Both the position numbers and the translations under genes were made by a program. DNA of 64,000 nucleotides from Phycisphaerae bacterium (GTDB taxonomy: Bacteria > Planctomycetota > Phycisphaerae > Sedimentisphaerales > Anaerobacaceae). The notes beneath the pieces are model-generated. The model had not been told where the DNA came from. It saw only the letters and a list, made by a program, of their open reading frames with translations, and ran no database searches. Location: the NCBI GenBank assembly GCA_017993835.1, contig JAGOLX010000032.1, positions 1 to 64,000 on the forward strand, written 5' to 3'. Shown here one piece after another: positions 8,339 to 17,763 of the stretch. Numbering within the stretch: the first letter of the stretch is position 1; each line of letters begins with the position of its first letter.

Positions 8339-9877
8339 TCAGTTGCGTAACTCCAGAGGCTGCAACTGCCTTACTCTATCCGGCGGATTCTGCATGGGCA
8401 GTGTGAAGTAGAACGTGCTGCCCTCGCCGACCTTCGATTCGACCCAGATGCGCCCGCCGTACATCTCGACGATCTTCTTGACCAGCGCCAGGCCGACACC
8501 ACTGCTCTCGAACTCGTCCCGCGGCGTCAGCGTCTGGAAGAGCCGGAAGATCCGGTCGAAGTACCTCTCTTCGATCCCCGGCCCGTTGTCCGAAACGCTG
8601 AACCGCCAGAAGTCGCCGTCCGGGGCACACGCGACCTGGACGTCGCCCGCCGGCTTGTCCATGAACTTCACCGCGTTGGTCAGCAGGTTCTGGAACACCT
8701 GCGTGATGCGAGTCCTCTCGCATTCGACCACAGGCAGGTCCGGCGCAACGGTGATCCGGACGTGCTCGGGCGGCGCAATGCCGTCGATGATGGCGGGAAT
8801 CAACTGGTTCAGGTCCACAGGCCGGGTCTCCTCCTTAATTCGTCCCACGCGAGAGTACTGCAGGACGCCCTCGATCAGGTCGTGCATCCGAGCGACGCGA
8901 CTCTGGAGCAGATCGAGCTGTTCCTTGGCGTCGTCGCCCAGCCTGTCCGCGTAATCGGCGCACAGCCATTCCGCGATGAGCTTGATCCCGCGAAGCGGCG
9001 CCTTCAGATCGTGCGAGACCACGTAGGCGAAATGGGTCAGTTCCTCGTTGATCTCGGCCACCTTCTGCAGCAGCGCCGCCTGCTTCTGCTCGGCCCTGTG
9101 TTTCTCCGTGATGTCACGGAAGCTCCATACGCGCCCGACGATCTCGTCTCCCATGCGCTGCGGTTTGGAGTAGTACTCGACCATGCGGCCGTCTTTGAAC
9201 TCGATGATCTCATGGCGGTCCTGCTCGCGGTGCGCGTACAGATCACGGACTTGGGCGAGGAACGCATCCGGGTCCATCAAGAGAGGGGTTGCCGCCGCGA
9301 GCGCGAGGTTGTCGTCTCGCGTATCGAGAACGCTGTCCGGCAGTCTCCACAATTCCTGGAACTGCTCGTTGTACTCCTTGACCCTTCCGAGCCCATCGAC
9401 GATGAGCAGGCCGTCCGCCATGGACTCCAGGGCTCCCTCGAGCAACGAGAGGGATTCGCTTGCCTGGCGTTCCGCCTGGGTGAGTCGGGAGATGTCGACG
9501 AAACTCTCGATCAAGTACTCGTGTCCCTGCCACGTCGCGGGAACTACCGTCTTGAGAATCGGGACCTGGGCGCCGCGGCGCAGCAGAACGTGATCCGATT
9601 GGTCCATGCTCTGTCCCAGGTCGGTGATCGGGCAACTGCCCTTCGGCGCGGGACAGACGAAATGGTGACAGGTTCTGCCGATGATCTGGGCTCTGGGCAG
9701 GCCGATGGCGGCCGCGGCGTGTGCGTTCACGTCGACGATCCGGTGGGTCTCGCGGTCGATGACGAGCACGCCCGCGATGATGCGGTCCAGCATGGCGGGC
9801 AGGCGAAGCGCCGTGTTTGCTGCCGACGATTCCATGTCATCGCGGAAGATCTCCGTGCAGGTGATTCGGTCGGACAT
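8339..9877 (-). CDS. PAS-PAS sensor histidine kinase with Cys-rich first PAS
   Basis: 512 aa, ATG at 9877 with AAAGGAG about 12 nt upstream. Soluble. PAS 1 (about 25-140) carries GRTCHHFVCPAPKGSCPI, a three-Cys pattern that suggests metal or redox sensing. PAS 2 (about 150-260) is followed by HisKA with SHDLKAPLRG (His289) and HATPase_c with NLLTNAVKFMDKP, DNGPGIE and GVGLALVKK. It lacks a receiver domain. It lies between the CHASE/GAF kinase at 9902 (24 bp away) and the CxxCH kinase at 8280, all on the same strand. The C-terminal half is nearly the same as that of the 5662-8280 kinase. Confidence 0.88.
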   Translation of the reverse strand: MSDRITCTEIFRDDMESSAANTALRLPAMLDRIIAGVLVIDRETHRIVDVNAHAAAAIGLPRAQIIGRTCHHFVCPAPKGSCPITDLGQSMDQSDHVLLRRGAQVPILKTVVPATWQGHEYLIESFVDISRLTQAERQASESLSLLEGALESMADGLLIVDGLGRVKEYNEQFQELWRLPDSVLDTRDDNLALAAATPLLMDPDAFLAQVRDLYAHREQDRHEIIEFKDGRMVEYYSKPQRMGDEIVGRVWSFRDITEKHRAEQKQAALLQKVAEINEELTHFAYVVSHDLKAPLRGIKLIAEWLCADYADRLGDDAKEQLDLLQSRVARMHDLIEGVLQYSRVGRIKEETRPVDLNQLIPAIIDGIAPPEHVRITVAPDLPVVECERTRITQVFQNLLTNAVKFMDKPAGDVQVACAPDGDFWRFSVSDNGPGIEERYFDRIFRLFQTLTPRDEFESSGVGLALVKKIVEMYGGRIWVESKVGEGSTFYFTLPMQNPPDRVRQLQPLELRN

Positions 9878-9901
9878 GGCTCTAACCCTGCTCCTTTCTC
9901 A

Positions 9902-12064
9902 TCAGTTCAGACTCACGCACATGGGACTGAGTGGATCTGGTTCCGCCGCGACCTTGTGTTTCGGCAGCGTGAAGAAGAAAGTCGTCCCTTGTCCCACGTT
10001 CGATTCCACCCAGACGCTCCCGCCGCACAGTTCCACGATCTTCTTGACGATGGCCAGACCGATGCCGGTGCTCTCCCGCTCGTCGCGAGGAGCCAGTGTC
10101 TGGAAGATCTGGAAGATCTTCTCGAAGTACTTCGCCTCAATCCCCGGCCCATTGTCGGATATGGAGAACCGCCAGAATCCCAGTTGCTCCGAGCAGCCGA
10201 TCACGATGCGCCCCTCGGGCTTGTCCATGTACTTGACCGCATTGTCGATCAGATTGCGGAAGACCTGTCCCACGCGGACCTTCTCGCAAACGACGACGGG
10301 CAACGGGCCCTCGACCACGACCTTGATGTGCTTCGGCGCGTTGAGCAGAGCGATCGTCTCGGGGATGAACTGGTTCAGATCCACCGGCTCCTGGCGGCGG
10401 GCCACCCGACCGATCTCCGAATAGTGCAGGATGCCGTCGATCAGCTCGGAGAGCCGGGAGACGCGCCCCTTGAGCAGGCGCAACTGCTGACGACCTTGCT
10501 CGTCGAAGCGGTCCGCGTAGTCGGAGGCGATCCAGTCGGTGAGCGTCCCGATCCCTCGCAGCGGCGCCTTGAGGTCGTGGGCGGCGACGTAGGCGAAGTC
10601 CTGCAGTTCCTTGTTCGAGCGGCGCAGATCCCGCACGGTCTCGGCCAGATGCTCGTTGGCCTTCGCCAGGGCCCGCTCGAGCTTGCGCCGTTCGTTCGAC
10701 TCCGCCTGCAGCGCGATCATGTCCGCGACCGAAGCGGCGAAGTCCTGCTCCTCCAGCGACCACTCGCGCACTGCGCCGACGTGCTCATAACACATCACGC
10801 CGAGCAGCTTACCGTGCAGACGGATGGGAACGTCCATCAGGGACATGATGCCCAACGGCTTGAAGTAATTCTCGCTGAAGGCCCGGGTGCGTGGGTCTTC
10901 CCTCGCGTCCTTGACCGCGAGAATGCGACTGTTCTCGATCGCGTCGAAATACGCCGGGTAGTCGGCCACTCGCAGCCGAATGCCGGCGCCCTGATCCTTG
11001 CCACTGAGACTGTACGACTGCTCGCACACCAGTTCGGAGGACTGCTCATGAAAGAACCAGATGCTGACCTGCTCGACGTCGAGCGTCTTGGCCGCCTCCT
11101 CGGTGGCCATCTTTGTCGTCGCCTGGAGGTCGCCCTTGATCTCCTTGGTAAACCGCAGCAGTGTTCTCTGGTGGTTGACGAGGGTCTCGGTCCGTTGCAC
11201 GAGGACCTGCTCGGCCTGCTTGCGAAAGGCGATTTCGCGAACCAGGTTCCTGTTGGCTGTGGTCAGTTCGGCGGTCCGCTCCTGGACGCGGGCCTCCAAG
11301 CGTTCGTTGGCATCCACCAGGGCGGCGTCCCGCTGCTCGATCTGTTGGAGCATCTCGTTGAAAGCGTCGATCAGCAGGCCCACTTCGTCCTTGCCGTGGT
11401 GCTGGGCCCGCACGGAGTACTGTTGTTTGTCCGAGACCAGGCGCGCCACATCCGCCAGGTGAAGAATGGGACGCGAGATGATCCTCTGGAGTCTGGAGGA
11501 GACGATGTACGCAGCCACGGAGGACAGGAACAGGACACACAGAATCACCGTGGCTCCGCGGCGGATCCTGCCGTACATGAAATCGAGGCTCTGACAAAGG
11601 CAAACCGTGCCGATCCGTTCTTCGTCGAGCAGCACCGGCTGCGTCAGCGTGAGCAGACCGGCGCTGAAGACGGGATGCTCCTTCAGATCCCCGGCGAGGG
11701 GAACTGCCGCTCTGCTTCCCTCTCGCACGTACGTGGCGAGCAGCTCCCCGTCGACGGCGTAGACGCAGGCGACCACGATGGAGGGGATCGGTTCGACTGT
11801 CTGGAGGATCTCGCCCGCGTCGGCGGTGTCGCGGAAGGTGACCGCGGCTCGGCAGTTGTCGGCCAGGATGCTCGCGTGCGTCGTCAGATCGCGAACCACG
11901 CCGCGGTGAAGGGTCGTCCATTCCCAGGCGGCGAACACCCCGCCTGTCAACACCAGCGCAGCGACACACGTCAGCATGACAATCGCGATCAGCTTGGACT
12001 TGAGCGACAAGTCATGCGCGAATGACCAGATCATGCGTCGGATGTCATGGACGTGTGGTCCCAC
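9902..12064 (-). CDS. Membrane sensor histidine kinase with HAMP and GAF domains
   Basis: 720 aa from a GTG at 12064, chosen because GGAGGAAC sits about 8 nt upstream. This start overlaps the end of the YfiR-like gene by 20 bp, suggesting translational coupling. Order: membrane helix (about 22-44), periplasmic sensor of CHASE8 type (about 45-170), second membrane helix, HAMP (about 195-250), coiled coil, GAF domain (about 305-450), HisKA with AHDLKAPLRG (His496), HATPase_c with NLIDNAVKYMDKP, DNGPGIE and GIGLAIVKK. No receiver domain. CHASE8 kinases are often encoded beside YfiR-like proteins and TonB receptors, as here. The partner response regulator is not in the window. Confidence 0.88.
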   Translation of the reverse strand: MGPHVHDIRRMIWSFAHDLSLKSKLIAIVMLTCVAALVLTGGVFAAWEWTTLHRGVVRDLTTHASILADNCRAAVTFRDTADAGEILQTVEPIPSIVVACVYAVDGELLATYVREGSRAAVPLAGDLKEHPVFSAGLLTLTQPVLLDEERIGTVCLCQSLDFMYGRIRRGATVILCVLFLSSVAAYIVSSRLQRIISRPILHLADVARLVSDKQQYSVRAQHHGKDEVGLLIDAFNEMLQQIEQRDAALVDANERLEARVQERTAELTTANRNLVREIAFRKQAEQVLVQRTETLVNHQRTLLRFTKEIKGDLQATTKMATEEAAKTLDVEQVSIWFFHEQSSELVCEQSYSLSGKDQGAGIRLRVADYPAYFDAIENSRILAVKDAREDPRTRAFSENYFKPLGIMSLMDVPIRLHGKLLGVMCYEHVGAVREWSLEEQDFAASVADMIALQAESNERRKLERALAKANEHLAETVRDLRRSNKELQDFAYVAAHDLKAPLRGIGTLTDWIASDYADRFDEQGRQQLRLLKGRVSRLSELIDGILHYSEIGRVARRQEPVDLNQFIPETIALLNAPKHIKVVVEGPLPVVVCEKVRVGQVFRNLIDNAVKYMDKPEGRIVIGCSEQLGFWRFSISDNGPGIEAKYFEKIFQIFQTLAPRDERESTGIGLAIVKKIVELCGGSVWVESNVGQGTTFFFTLPKHKVAAEPDPLSPMCVSLN

Positions 12065-12731
12065 CTGGTGGTTCCTCCGCTTTCTCCGACTCCAGTTGAT
12101 CGTGCTCGATCGTTCGAACGGCCAGTCGCAGCAGGCTGGATCGAATCGTCAGCCTGGCGCGGACGGCCGCCGCCAGGTTGATTTCAAATCGGACCTTCTT
12201 GTCCTCGATCAACAGGTTGATCATGCCTCCGCTCTCCAGGAACGAGGGGACATCCCCGACGGTGAGAATCCCGCTTGCTCGAAGCGGGGTCAAGATCCGC
12301 GACAGGAACGTCTTCTCGGACGGGCACAGAACCAGTACATGACAGGCACGGATCGCATCGAGATCGGGGTGTTGCTCCGGGAGCGCCTTGTCCTCCCCGG
12401 CCAATGCCTCGAAGCCCCGGAACCAGCGAACGGCAATCGGCCGGTTGCCAATTTGTTTGCCCTGGAGTTCCTCGAAGGCCACCCGGGAGGGCGGCACCCC
12501 GAGAATGCCGACCAGGAGCGGATCGTTCGGATCGACTTCGTTCTTCTTCCCCTGCTTCGGGGTGAATCGGCCTCCGTCGACGAACTTGAGGAAGTTGTAC
12601 ACGAAGGCGGCCTTGATCCGGTACTCCCGGTCGACCGCCTCGTCCGCGCGCAGACAGGTTGTGTGCGACATGACCATCACGGCCGCCGCAAGAACCCAGA
12701 GCAGACATCGCGGTTTGGCGCTCATCATCAC
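12045..12731 (-). CDS. YfiR-like (DUF4154) periplasmic protein
   Basis: About 228 aa with an N-terminal signal peptide (LLWVLAAAVMVMSHTTCLRA). The mature part begins EYRIKAAFVYNFLKFVD, the usual opening of YfiR/DUF4154 proteins. These are small periplasmic proteins; in Pseudomonas, YfiR represses a diguanylate cyclase. Several starts are clustered (GTG 12731, ATG 12728, ATG 12725) and none has a clear ribosome site. It sits between the TonB receptors and the CHASE/HAMP/GAF kinase and overlaps the latter by 20 bp. It is therefore likely to link an outer-membrane event to the kinase. That role is inference from gene order and family. Confidence 0.85.
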   Translation of the reverse strand: MMMSAKPRCLLWVLAAAVMVMSHTTCLRADEAVDREYRIKAAFVYNFLKFVDGGRFTPKQGKKNEVDPNDPLLVGILGVPPSRVAFEELQGKQIGNRPIAVRWFRGFEALAGEDKALPEQHPDLDAIRACHVLVLCPSEKTFLSRILTPLRASGILTVGDVPSFLESGGMINLLIEDKKVRFEINLAAAVRARLTIRSSLLRLAVRTIEHDQLESEKAEEPPGGTTRP

Positions 12732-13049
12732 GTTATGAACACACGATCAATCCATGAATCATTCATCCACCATGCAACCCCATCCCGACTCCACCCCAGT
12801 CGCACGTAGCCGTCCGGATCCCCTGTCGGTACAACGACACGGTGACCGTCGTCCCACCGTGGGCCGCCGCTCTTCAAACGGCCCGCCCACACCCCATGGC
12901 GGACCCATAACGGACTTCGGGATCTTCTATCGTCCAATTTCATCCCCGAGTAGAGCCGCCGGGTAGGGAAACCGAACCGGAGGGCATTCTGCGGGATGCC
13001 CACAATCCGATGCCCAAACTCGGCAGCGTTTATCAGACGCAACGGGTGG
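12732..13049. other. Gap without recognisable gene
   Basis: 318 bp between the YfiR-like gene and the TonB receptor. A minus-strand open frame crosses most of it but shows no recognisable family, and its start is not supported. A short hairpin GAGGGCATTCTGCGGGATGCCC type sequence lies near 12980. I see no riboswitch or terminator. Confidence 0.4.
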
Positions 13050-15089
13050 TCAGAACCGATAGGTCAGACCGGCCCGGAAGGTCCGTCCATCCTGTTCGAT
13101 CGTGTCCTGGACGCTCCCTGCGAAGCTCGGGAACGCATAGTCCACATCGAAGAGGTTATATACACTGGCAGCGATCTCCAGCCGCTTCGAGACGCTGACA
13201 TAGGTCAGCGTCAGATTCGTCAGCATGAAGTCGTCCGCATGATCGCCGGCGACGGTCTTGACCTCGCTCTCATAGAGAAACTCCAGTCCTGCGAAGAGCC
13301 GCTCCGCGACGACCGGCTGAATGAAACTCAGTTTCGCCAGGTGCTTCGGCGAGTTCACCAGGGTCTCGTCCGTGGTCTCGTCCTCGGCCTCGACGTACGA
13401 GTAGCTGGCACGGGCTTGCAGGCCCCCTGTCCATCGGCCGCGCAGCGCCAGCTCGATCCCGCTCGCCTGCACCTCGCCGCGATTCTCAAAGACGAGCCAT
13501 CCGTCGGACGGATCGACGACCGTGTCGATCAGATCTTCCAGGACATAGTGGAATCCGCAGGCCGATGCGAGGAGATTGCGGGTGAGCTGCTGATCGACGA
13601 CCGCTTCGTACGTCCGGATTCTCCCGGGTTCCAGGTCGTTGGCCGCCTTCTGACCCTGTGCCGCGTTCTCGTAGTACAGAGAGTAAGCGGATGGCGCGCG
13701 AAATGCCTGGCCGTAGAGAAGCTTCAGCGTGGTCCGGTCACACAGGTCGTAGATCAGCCCCAGACGCGGGCTCGTGGTGCCGCCGCAGGTCTCATACTCA
13801 TCATGCCGGACACTCCCGATGAAGGTGAGCTTCTCCAGCAGTTTCACCTCGTCCTGGAGGTAGATACCCCAACTGCGGTTGTCCTCGGAGTAGTCCAGCA
13901 GAATCAGATCGTCCAGCCAGAGGGTCTGATCCTGTTCGTACTCGTAGCGAAACTCCGTGCCAACAGTCACGGTATGCCCTTCGATCGGGCTGCCCGTCAG
14001 GCCGAACTCGGCCTCCCACCAGCGCCCGGTCCAGGCATTGCCGCTGATGGCGACGACGGGGTCCTCGGCGCCCGGCGCCAGGTCCAGTGCGTTGCGCAGA
14101 TCCGTATCGCCCTGGCAATAGGCGAAACGCGCCTTGGCGGTGTATTGTTCGGACAGCTCCCGTATCCAGGTCAGGCCGGCCAGCGTTCCTTCGCTGAGGA
14201 CCCGCGTGCGGGAGTCGCCGAAGGCAGTATTGGCCATGGTCACGGGGATGCCCTTGTCGCGTTTGGCGTGGATCAGATCGAACGAGAAATCGCCCCAGGA
14301 CAGCGTGCCGGCGACGTTGGTCGTTTCTTCGTCGTCGTTCTCCACCCAACCATCGCTGGTCTGCGGCGTGTCGAATCCCCTGTAGTACAGCGAGGGACCA
14401 TCGCTGGAGTACGTGCTCGCGGACAACAGCAGGTCCACATCCTTGCGGAGGAGCTTGCCATAGGTGATTCGGCCCTTCTGCGCATCGAAACTGCCCGTCT
14501 GGCCGTTCAGTTCCAGGCCGTCGATATCGCTGCCTCGCTTGGTAATGACGTTGACGATGGCCAGCACCGCGTTGCTGCCGTAGAGCGAGGAGCCCGGGCC
14601 ACGAATGATCTCGACCCGGTCGATCAGTTCCACATCCAGCGGGAATTCCGTGCCGCTGGGCGGGGCGCCCGAGACGCTGTCGTTCATCTTGTGACCGTCG
14701 ATCAGGACGAGGATTCGCGTGTCGAAGTCGCCTGGCCTGCGGAACCCTCGGGTCCCCACGTAGTGGGCCATCCGGTCGTAGTTCGCGTAGAAGCCGGGGG
14801 CGCTCTGGAGGATGTCCGCCAGGGTGCGATAACCGTACTTGCGGATTTCGTCGGCGGTCACCACGGTGGCCGACGCGGGCGCTTCCTCAAGTCGCTGAAC
14901 GCGTTTGGAGGCGCCGTACACCGTATCGATGCGAACGTCCATCAGTTCCTCGATGGACATCGCGAAGAAGTCCTCGTCCCCCGCCGCCCGGCTCCGGTCG
15001 ACGGACGCCAGACCGTCCGCGCCCGCTCGTGCCGACGCAGCGAGTCCAGACAGCAAGACCAGAATCGACAAGATCTTCCCGGCAGTCAC
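13050..15089 (-). CDS. TonB-dependent outer-membrane receptor (copy 2)
   Basis: 679 aa from a GTG at 15089 (VTAGKILSILVLL). This start was chosen because it aligns with the GTG start of the paralogue at 15285-17324 and gives exactly the same length. Signal peptide, then MSIEELMDVRIDTVYGASKR, a plug domain (about 45-165: ATVVTADEIRKYGYRTLADIL, RGPGSSLYGSNAVLAIVNVI) and a 22-strand-type beta-barrel ending in TYRF with the terminal Phe needed for outer-membrane insertion. The substrate is unknown. Neighbouring YfiR-like and CHASE8 kinase genes suggest a signalling transporter. It is clearly a tandem duplicate of its neighbour, with strong identity in the plug and C-terminus and more divergence in the extracellular loops. 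Confidence 0.9.
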   Translation of the reverse strand: MTAGKILSILVLLSGLAASARAGADGLASVDRSRAAGDEDFFAMSIEELMDVRIDTVYGASKRVQRLEEAPASATVVTADEIRKYGYRTLADILQSAPGFYANYDRMAHYVGTRGFRRPGDFDTRILVLIDGHKMNDSVSGAPPSGTEFPLDVELIDRVEIIRGPGSSLYGSNAVLAIVNVITKRGSDIDGLELNGQTGSFDAQKGRITYGKLLRKDVDLLLSASTYSSDGPSLYYRGFDTPQTSDGWVENDDEETTNVAGTLSWGDFSFDLIHAKRDKGIPVTMANTAFGDSRTRVLSEGTLAGLTWIRELSEQYTAKARFAYCQGDTDLRNALDLAPGAEDPVVAISGNAWTGRWWEAEFGLTGSPIEGHTVTVGTEFRYEYEQDQTLWLDDLILLDYSEDNRSWGIYLQDEVKLLEKLTFIGSVRHDEYETCGGTTSPRLGLIYDLCDRTTLKLLYGQAFRAPSAYSLYYENAAQGQKAANDLEPGRIRTYEAVVDQQLTRNLLASACGFHYVLEDLIDTVVDPSDGWLVFENRGEVQASGIELALRGRWTGGLQARASYSYVEAEDETTDETLVNSPKHLAKLSFIQPVVAERLFAGLEFLYESEVKTVAGDHADDFMLTNLTLTYVSVSKRLEIAASVYNLFDVDYAFPSFAGSVQDTIEQDGRTFRAGLTYRF

Positions 15090-15284
15090 AACCACCCCAT
15101 GTATGTCGTTCCCAGAACGACGGTCATACCCAGCCGCAAGAACCTCTGCGGCCCCCAACTCCTATCGTCCCGTTTCGGACGGGAATGGAGCAATCCAGAC
15201 GCAGAACTGGAATAAAGGCCTCTGCACAGGAGATCGAGCGATTCAAGATCCGAGATTGGAGGAAGTTATCGGGATTTGCAGCGG

Positions 15285-17324
15285 TCAGAACCGATAGGTC
15301 AGCCCGACCCGAAACGTCCGCCCGTCCTGCACGATCGTGTCCTGGGTGTGCTCGCCAAAGCCGGGGAAGGCGTACTCCACATCGAAGAGGTTGTACACGC
15401 TGGCCGCGATCTCCAGCCGCTTCGAGAGGCCCACGTACGTCAGCGTGAGATTCGTCAGAGCGAAGTCGTCGGCGTAACCGCCGGTCAGCGTCTTGGCCTT
15501 GCTGTCGTAGAGGACCTCCAGACCCGCGAAGAGCCGCTCGGGCACCACCGGCATCAGCAGATGCAGCTTCACCAGATGCTTGGGGGAGTCCACGAGGGTC
15601 TCGTCGGTGTCTTGGTCTTTGGCCTGGACGTAGGAGTAGCTCACGCGCGATTGCAGGCCGCAATCCCACTTGCCGATCAGAGCCAGCTCGGCGCCTGCGG
15701 CCTCGACCTCGCCGAGATTCCGGAACACCAGCAGCTCATCAGCCGGGTCCAGGTATTGATCGATCAGGTCCTCCATGACGTAGTAGAAGCCGCTGACGCT
15801 CGCCCGGACGTTGCGATGGAACTGCCGTTCCAAGACCGCCTCGTAGGTGTCGATCTTCTCAGGGTCCAGGTCGAGAGTGGCCTTCTGTGTGTAGCCACCA
15901 TCGTGATAGTACAGTTCATAGGCGTTCGGCGCGCGGAATGCCTTGCCGTAGAGGAGTTTCAACGTCGTGTGTTCAAACGGGTTGTAGATCAGCGCCAATC
16001 GTGGGTTCGTGGCGCCGCCGAAGGTGCTGTACTTGTCGTAGCGGATGCCGCCGATGAGTTTCAGGCTCGCCAGCAGCGTGAATTCGTCCTGGAGGTACAC
16101 GCCCCAGTTGTCGCTGTGCCTGCTGTCGTCCAGGTAGGTTTCCTCGATGTCCCAGCAGGCCTGATCCTGGCGGGCGTTATAGCGGACCTCCGTGCCGGCG
16201 GTGACCACGTGTCCCTCGACCGGATTGCCGATCCATTGCAGTTCGCCCTCCCACCAGCGGCCTTTCCAGTAGTCCTTGTTCACAACGATATACGGCTCGT
16301 CCCCCTCTTCCGCCCAGTCGTAGACGTAGCGCCCATCGTAGTCGGAGTGACCGTACGCCGCACGGGCGGATATCGAGTGCTGTTCCGACAGGGCGTGGCT
16401 CCAGGTCAGGCCCGCGATGGTGGAACAGTCCCAAGTCCTCGTTCTGGGATCGCCGAAGACAGTGTCCCAGGCTGCCGTGGGAATGCCCTTCTCGCGCGAG
16501 GTGTGAGCGAGCAGGAACGAGAGGTCGCCCCAGGAGATACGGGCAACCAGGTTGTCAAACTGATCATCGTCGTTGTCCACGAGGCCGTTCCGGGTCTCGG
16601 GACTGTCGAACTCCCGGTAGTACAACTCGGGACCGTCGCTGTTGTATGTGCTCGCCGACAGCAGTACATCGATCCCCTGGTCGAGACGTTCTCCGTACGT
16701 GATCCGCGCCTTCTGCGTGTCGAAGCTTCCTGTCTGACCGGAAAGTTCCAGACCCTTGACGCCCTCTCCTCGTTTCGTGATAACGTTCACAACAGCCAGC
16801 ACGGCGTTGCTGCCATAGAGTGCCGAACCGGGACCTCGGATGACCTCGACCTTCTCGATCAGGTCTACATCCACCGCCAACTCGGTGCCGAAGGTCGGAG
16901 CATCGCCGACGTTATTATTCGCTCTGTGACCATCGATCAACAGGAGGATACGCGTGTCGTAGTCGCCTGGCCGGCGGAATCCCCGCGTTCCCACGAAGTT
17001 GTAATTTCGGTCATAGTTGATGTAGAAGCCGGGGGCGCCTCGCAGGATCTCGGCCAGGGTGCGATAGCCATAGCGACGGATCTCCTCCGCAGTGATGATC
17101 GTGACCGACGCGGGCGCCTCAGCCAGCGTTTCGACACGTTTCGAGGCACCGAACACGGTGTCCACACGAACGTCCATCAGCTCTTCGATCGACATGTCGT
17201 AGAGATTCGCGTCCGTCTCCGCGGCATTCGAGTCGGCGGGCACGGAGCCCTCCCACGCTCCCCACGACAGTCCGCTCGGCCAGAGCAACAGGATCACCAA
17301 CGACAGGATCTTCCCGGCAGCCAC
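15285..17324 (-). CDS. TonB-dependent outer-membrane receptor (copy 1)
   Basis: 679 aa from a GTG at 17324 with AAGGAG 6 nt upstream. Signal peptide (AAGKILSLVILLLWPSGLSW), the conserved MSIEELMDVRVDTVFGASKR segment, plug domain with RGPGSALYGSNAVLAVVNVI, then barrel ending TYRF. Same length and architecture as the gene at 13050-15089. The 195-bp spacer between the two repeats a motif also found beyond 17460. It is the first gene of the minus-strand signalling cluster. Ligand unknown. Confidence 0.9.
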   Translation of the reverse strand: MAAGKILSLVILLLWPSGLSWGAWEGSVPADSNAAETDANLYDMSIEELMDVRVDTVFGASKRVETLAEAPASVTIITAEEIRRYGYRTLAEILRGAPGFYINYDRNYNFVGTRGFRRPGDYDTRILLLIDGHRANNNVGDAPTFGTELAVDVDLIEKVEVIRGPGSALYGSNAVLAVVNVITKRGEGVKGLELSGQTGSFDTQKARITYGERLDQGIDVLLSASTYNSDGPELYYREFDSPETRNGLVDNDDDQFDNLVARISWGDLSFLLAHTSREKGIPTAAWDTVFGDPRTRTWDCSTIAGLTWSHALSEQHSISARAAYGHSDYDGRYVYDWAEEGDEPYIVVNKDYWKGRWWEGELQWIGNPVEGHVVTAGTEVRYNARQDQACWDIEETYLDDSRHSDNWGVYLQDEFTLLASLKLIGGIRYDKYSTFGGATNPRLALIYNPFEHTTLKLLYGKAFRAPNAYELYYHDGGYTQKATLDLDPEKIDTYEAVLERQFHRNVRASVSGFYYVMEDLIDQYLDPADELLVFRNLGEVEAAGAELALIGKWDCGLQSRVSYSYVQAKDQDTDETLVDSPKHLVKLHLLMPVVPERLFAGLEVLYDSKAKTLTGGYADDFALTNLTLTYVGLSKRLEIAASVYNLFDVEYAFPGFGEHTQDTIVQDGRTFRVGLTYRF

Positions 17325-17511
17325 GACAACTCCTTACGTGCTTCACGGAATTCAGCCACGCCGCAGAGTCCTCTGCGGACACATTTCCTTTCGTCCGGCG
17401 TCGCACCCACATTAGGCCCTAGCTGAAAAGAATGGAATTGCAGGCCGTTATGCAAGGAACGACACAACCCAAGGTCCGAGATTGACGAGGATTATCGGAA
17501 GTCCCGGGTAA

Positions 17512-17556
17512 TCAAAACCGATAGGCCCAGTCGAGCGAAAAGGATGGCGCAATGCA
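17512..17556 (-). pseudogene. C-terminal scar of a third TonB receptor
   Basis: On the minus strand the last 14 codons read CIAPSFSLDWAYRF followed by TGA at 17512-17514, a typical final barrel strand ending in Phe. An in-frame stop lies directly upstream (17557-17559). The flanking DNA (17471-17490, TCCGAGATTGACGAGGATTA) also matches the spacer downstream of copy 1 (around 15249, TCCGAGATTGGAGGAAGTTA). The whole unit was therefore once present three times and one copy was lost. Confidence 0.6.
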
Positions 17557-17600
17557 TCACCGTCGTCTGGATTCCTTGTCCGAATGGAAGTGCTTTGAGC

Positions 17601-17630
17601 TTGACAGTTTGCCCATCTTCATCATACTAT
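17601..17630 (+). promoter_or_regulatory. Sigma-70-type promoter for dxr and the M50 protease
   Basis: TTGACA (17601-17606), an 18-bp spacer and TACTAT (17625-17630). Start of transcription near 17637 would give a leader of about 127 nt before the dxr ATG. Confidence 0.55.
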
Positions 17631-17763
17631 CGGCCTTATCGTGGGCGGGCCCCCGGCAGGCAGGTTGCATTGTCTCAAGGTGGCTGCCGTGCAATCGTAA
17701 GTGCCTGTTGCGACAAGGGAATACGCGACCACGCGACGGAAGGAACGTGTCGAGTTTCGATCT

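Noticed and set aside
8762-12025. A very long open frame on the plus strand (over 1000 codons)
   Set aside because: It lies antisense to two well-supported histidine kinase genes. High G+C at third codon positions removes stops on the opposite strand. The translation has no recognisable domain.
12728-13042. 104-codon minus-strand frame between YfiR-like and TonB genes
   Set aside because: No ribosome site, no family resemblance, and it runs into the YfiR start region. Left as a gap.
17325-17763. Cobalamin or other riboswitch upstream of the TonB receptors
   Set aside because: No conserved riboswitch boxes could be seen on the minus strand. The only explained features are the receptor scar and the dxr promoter.
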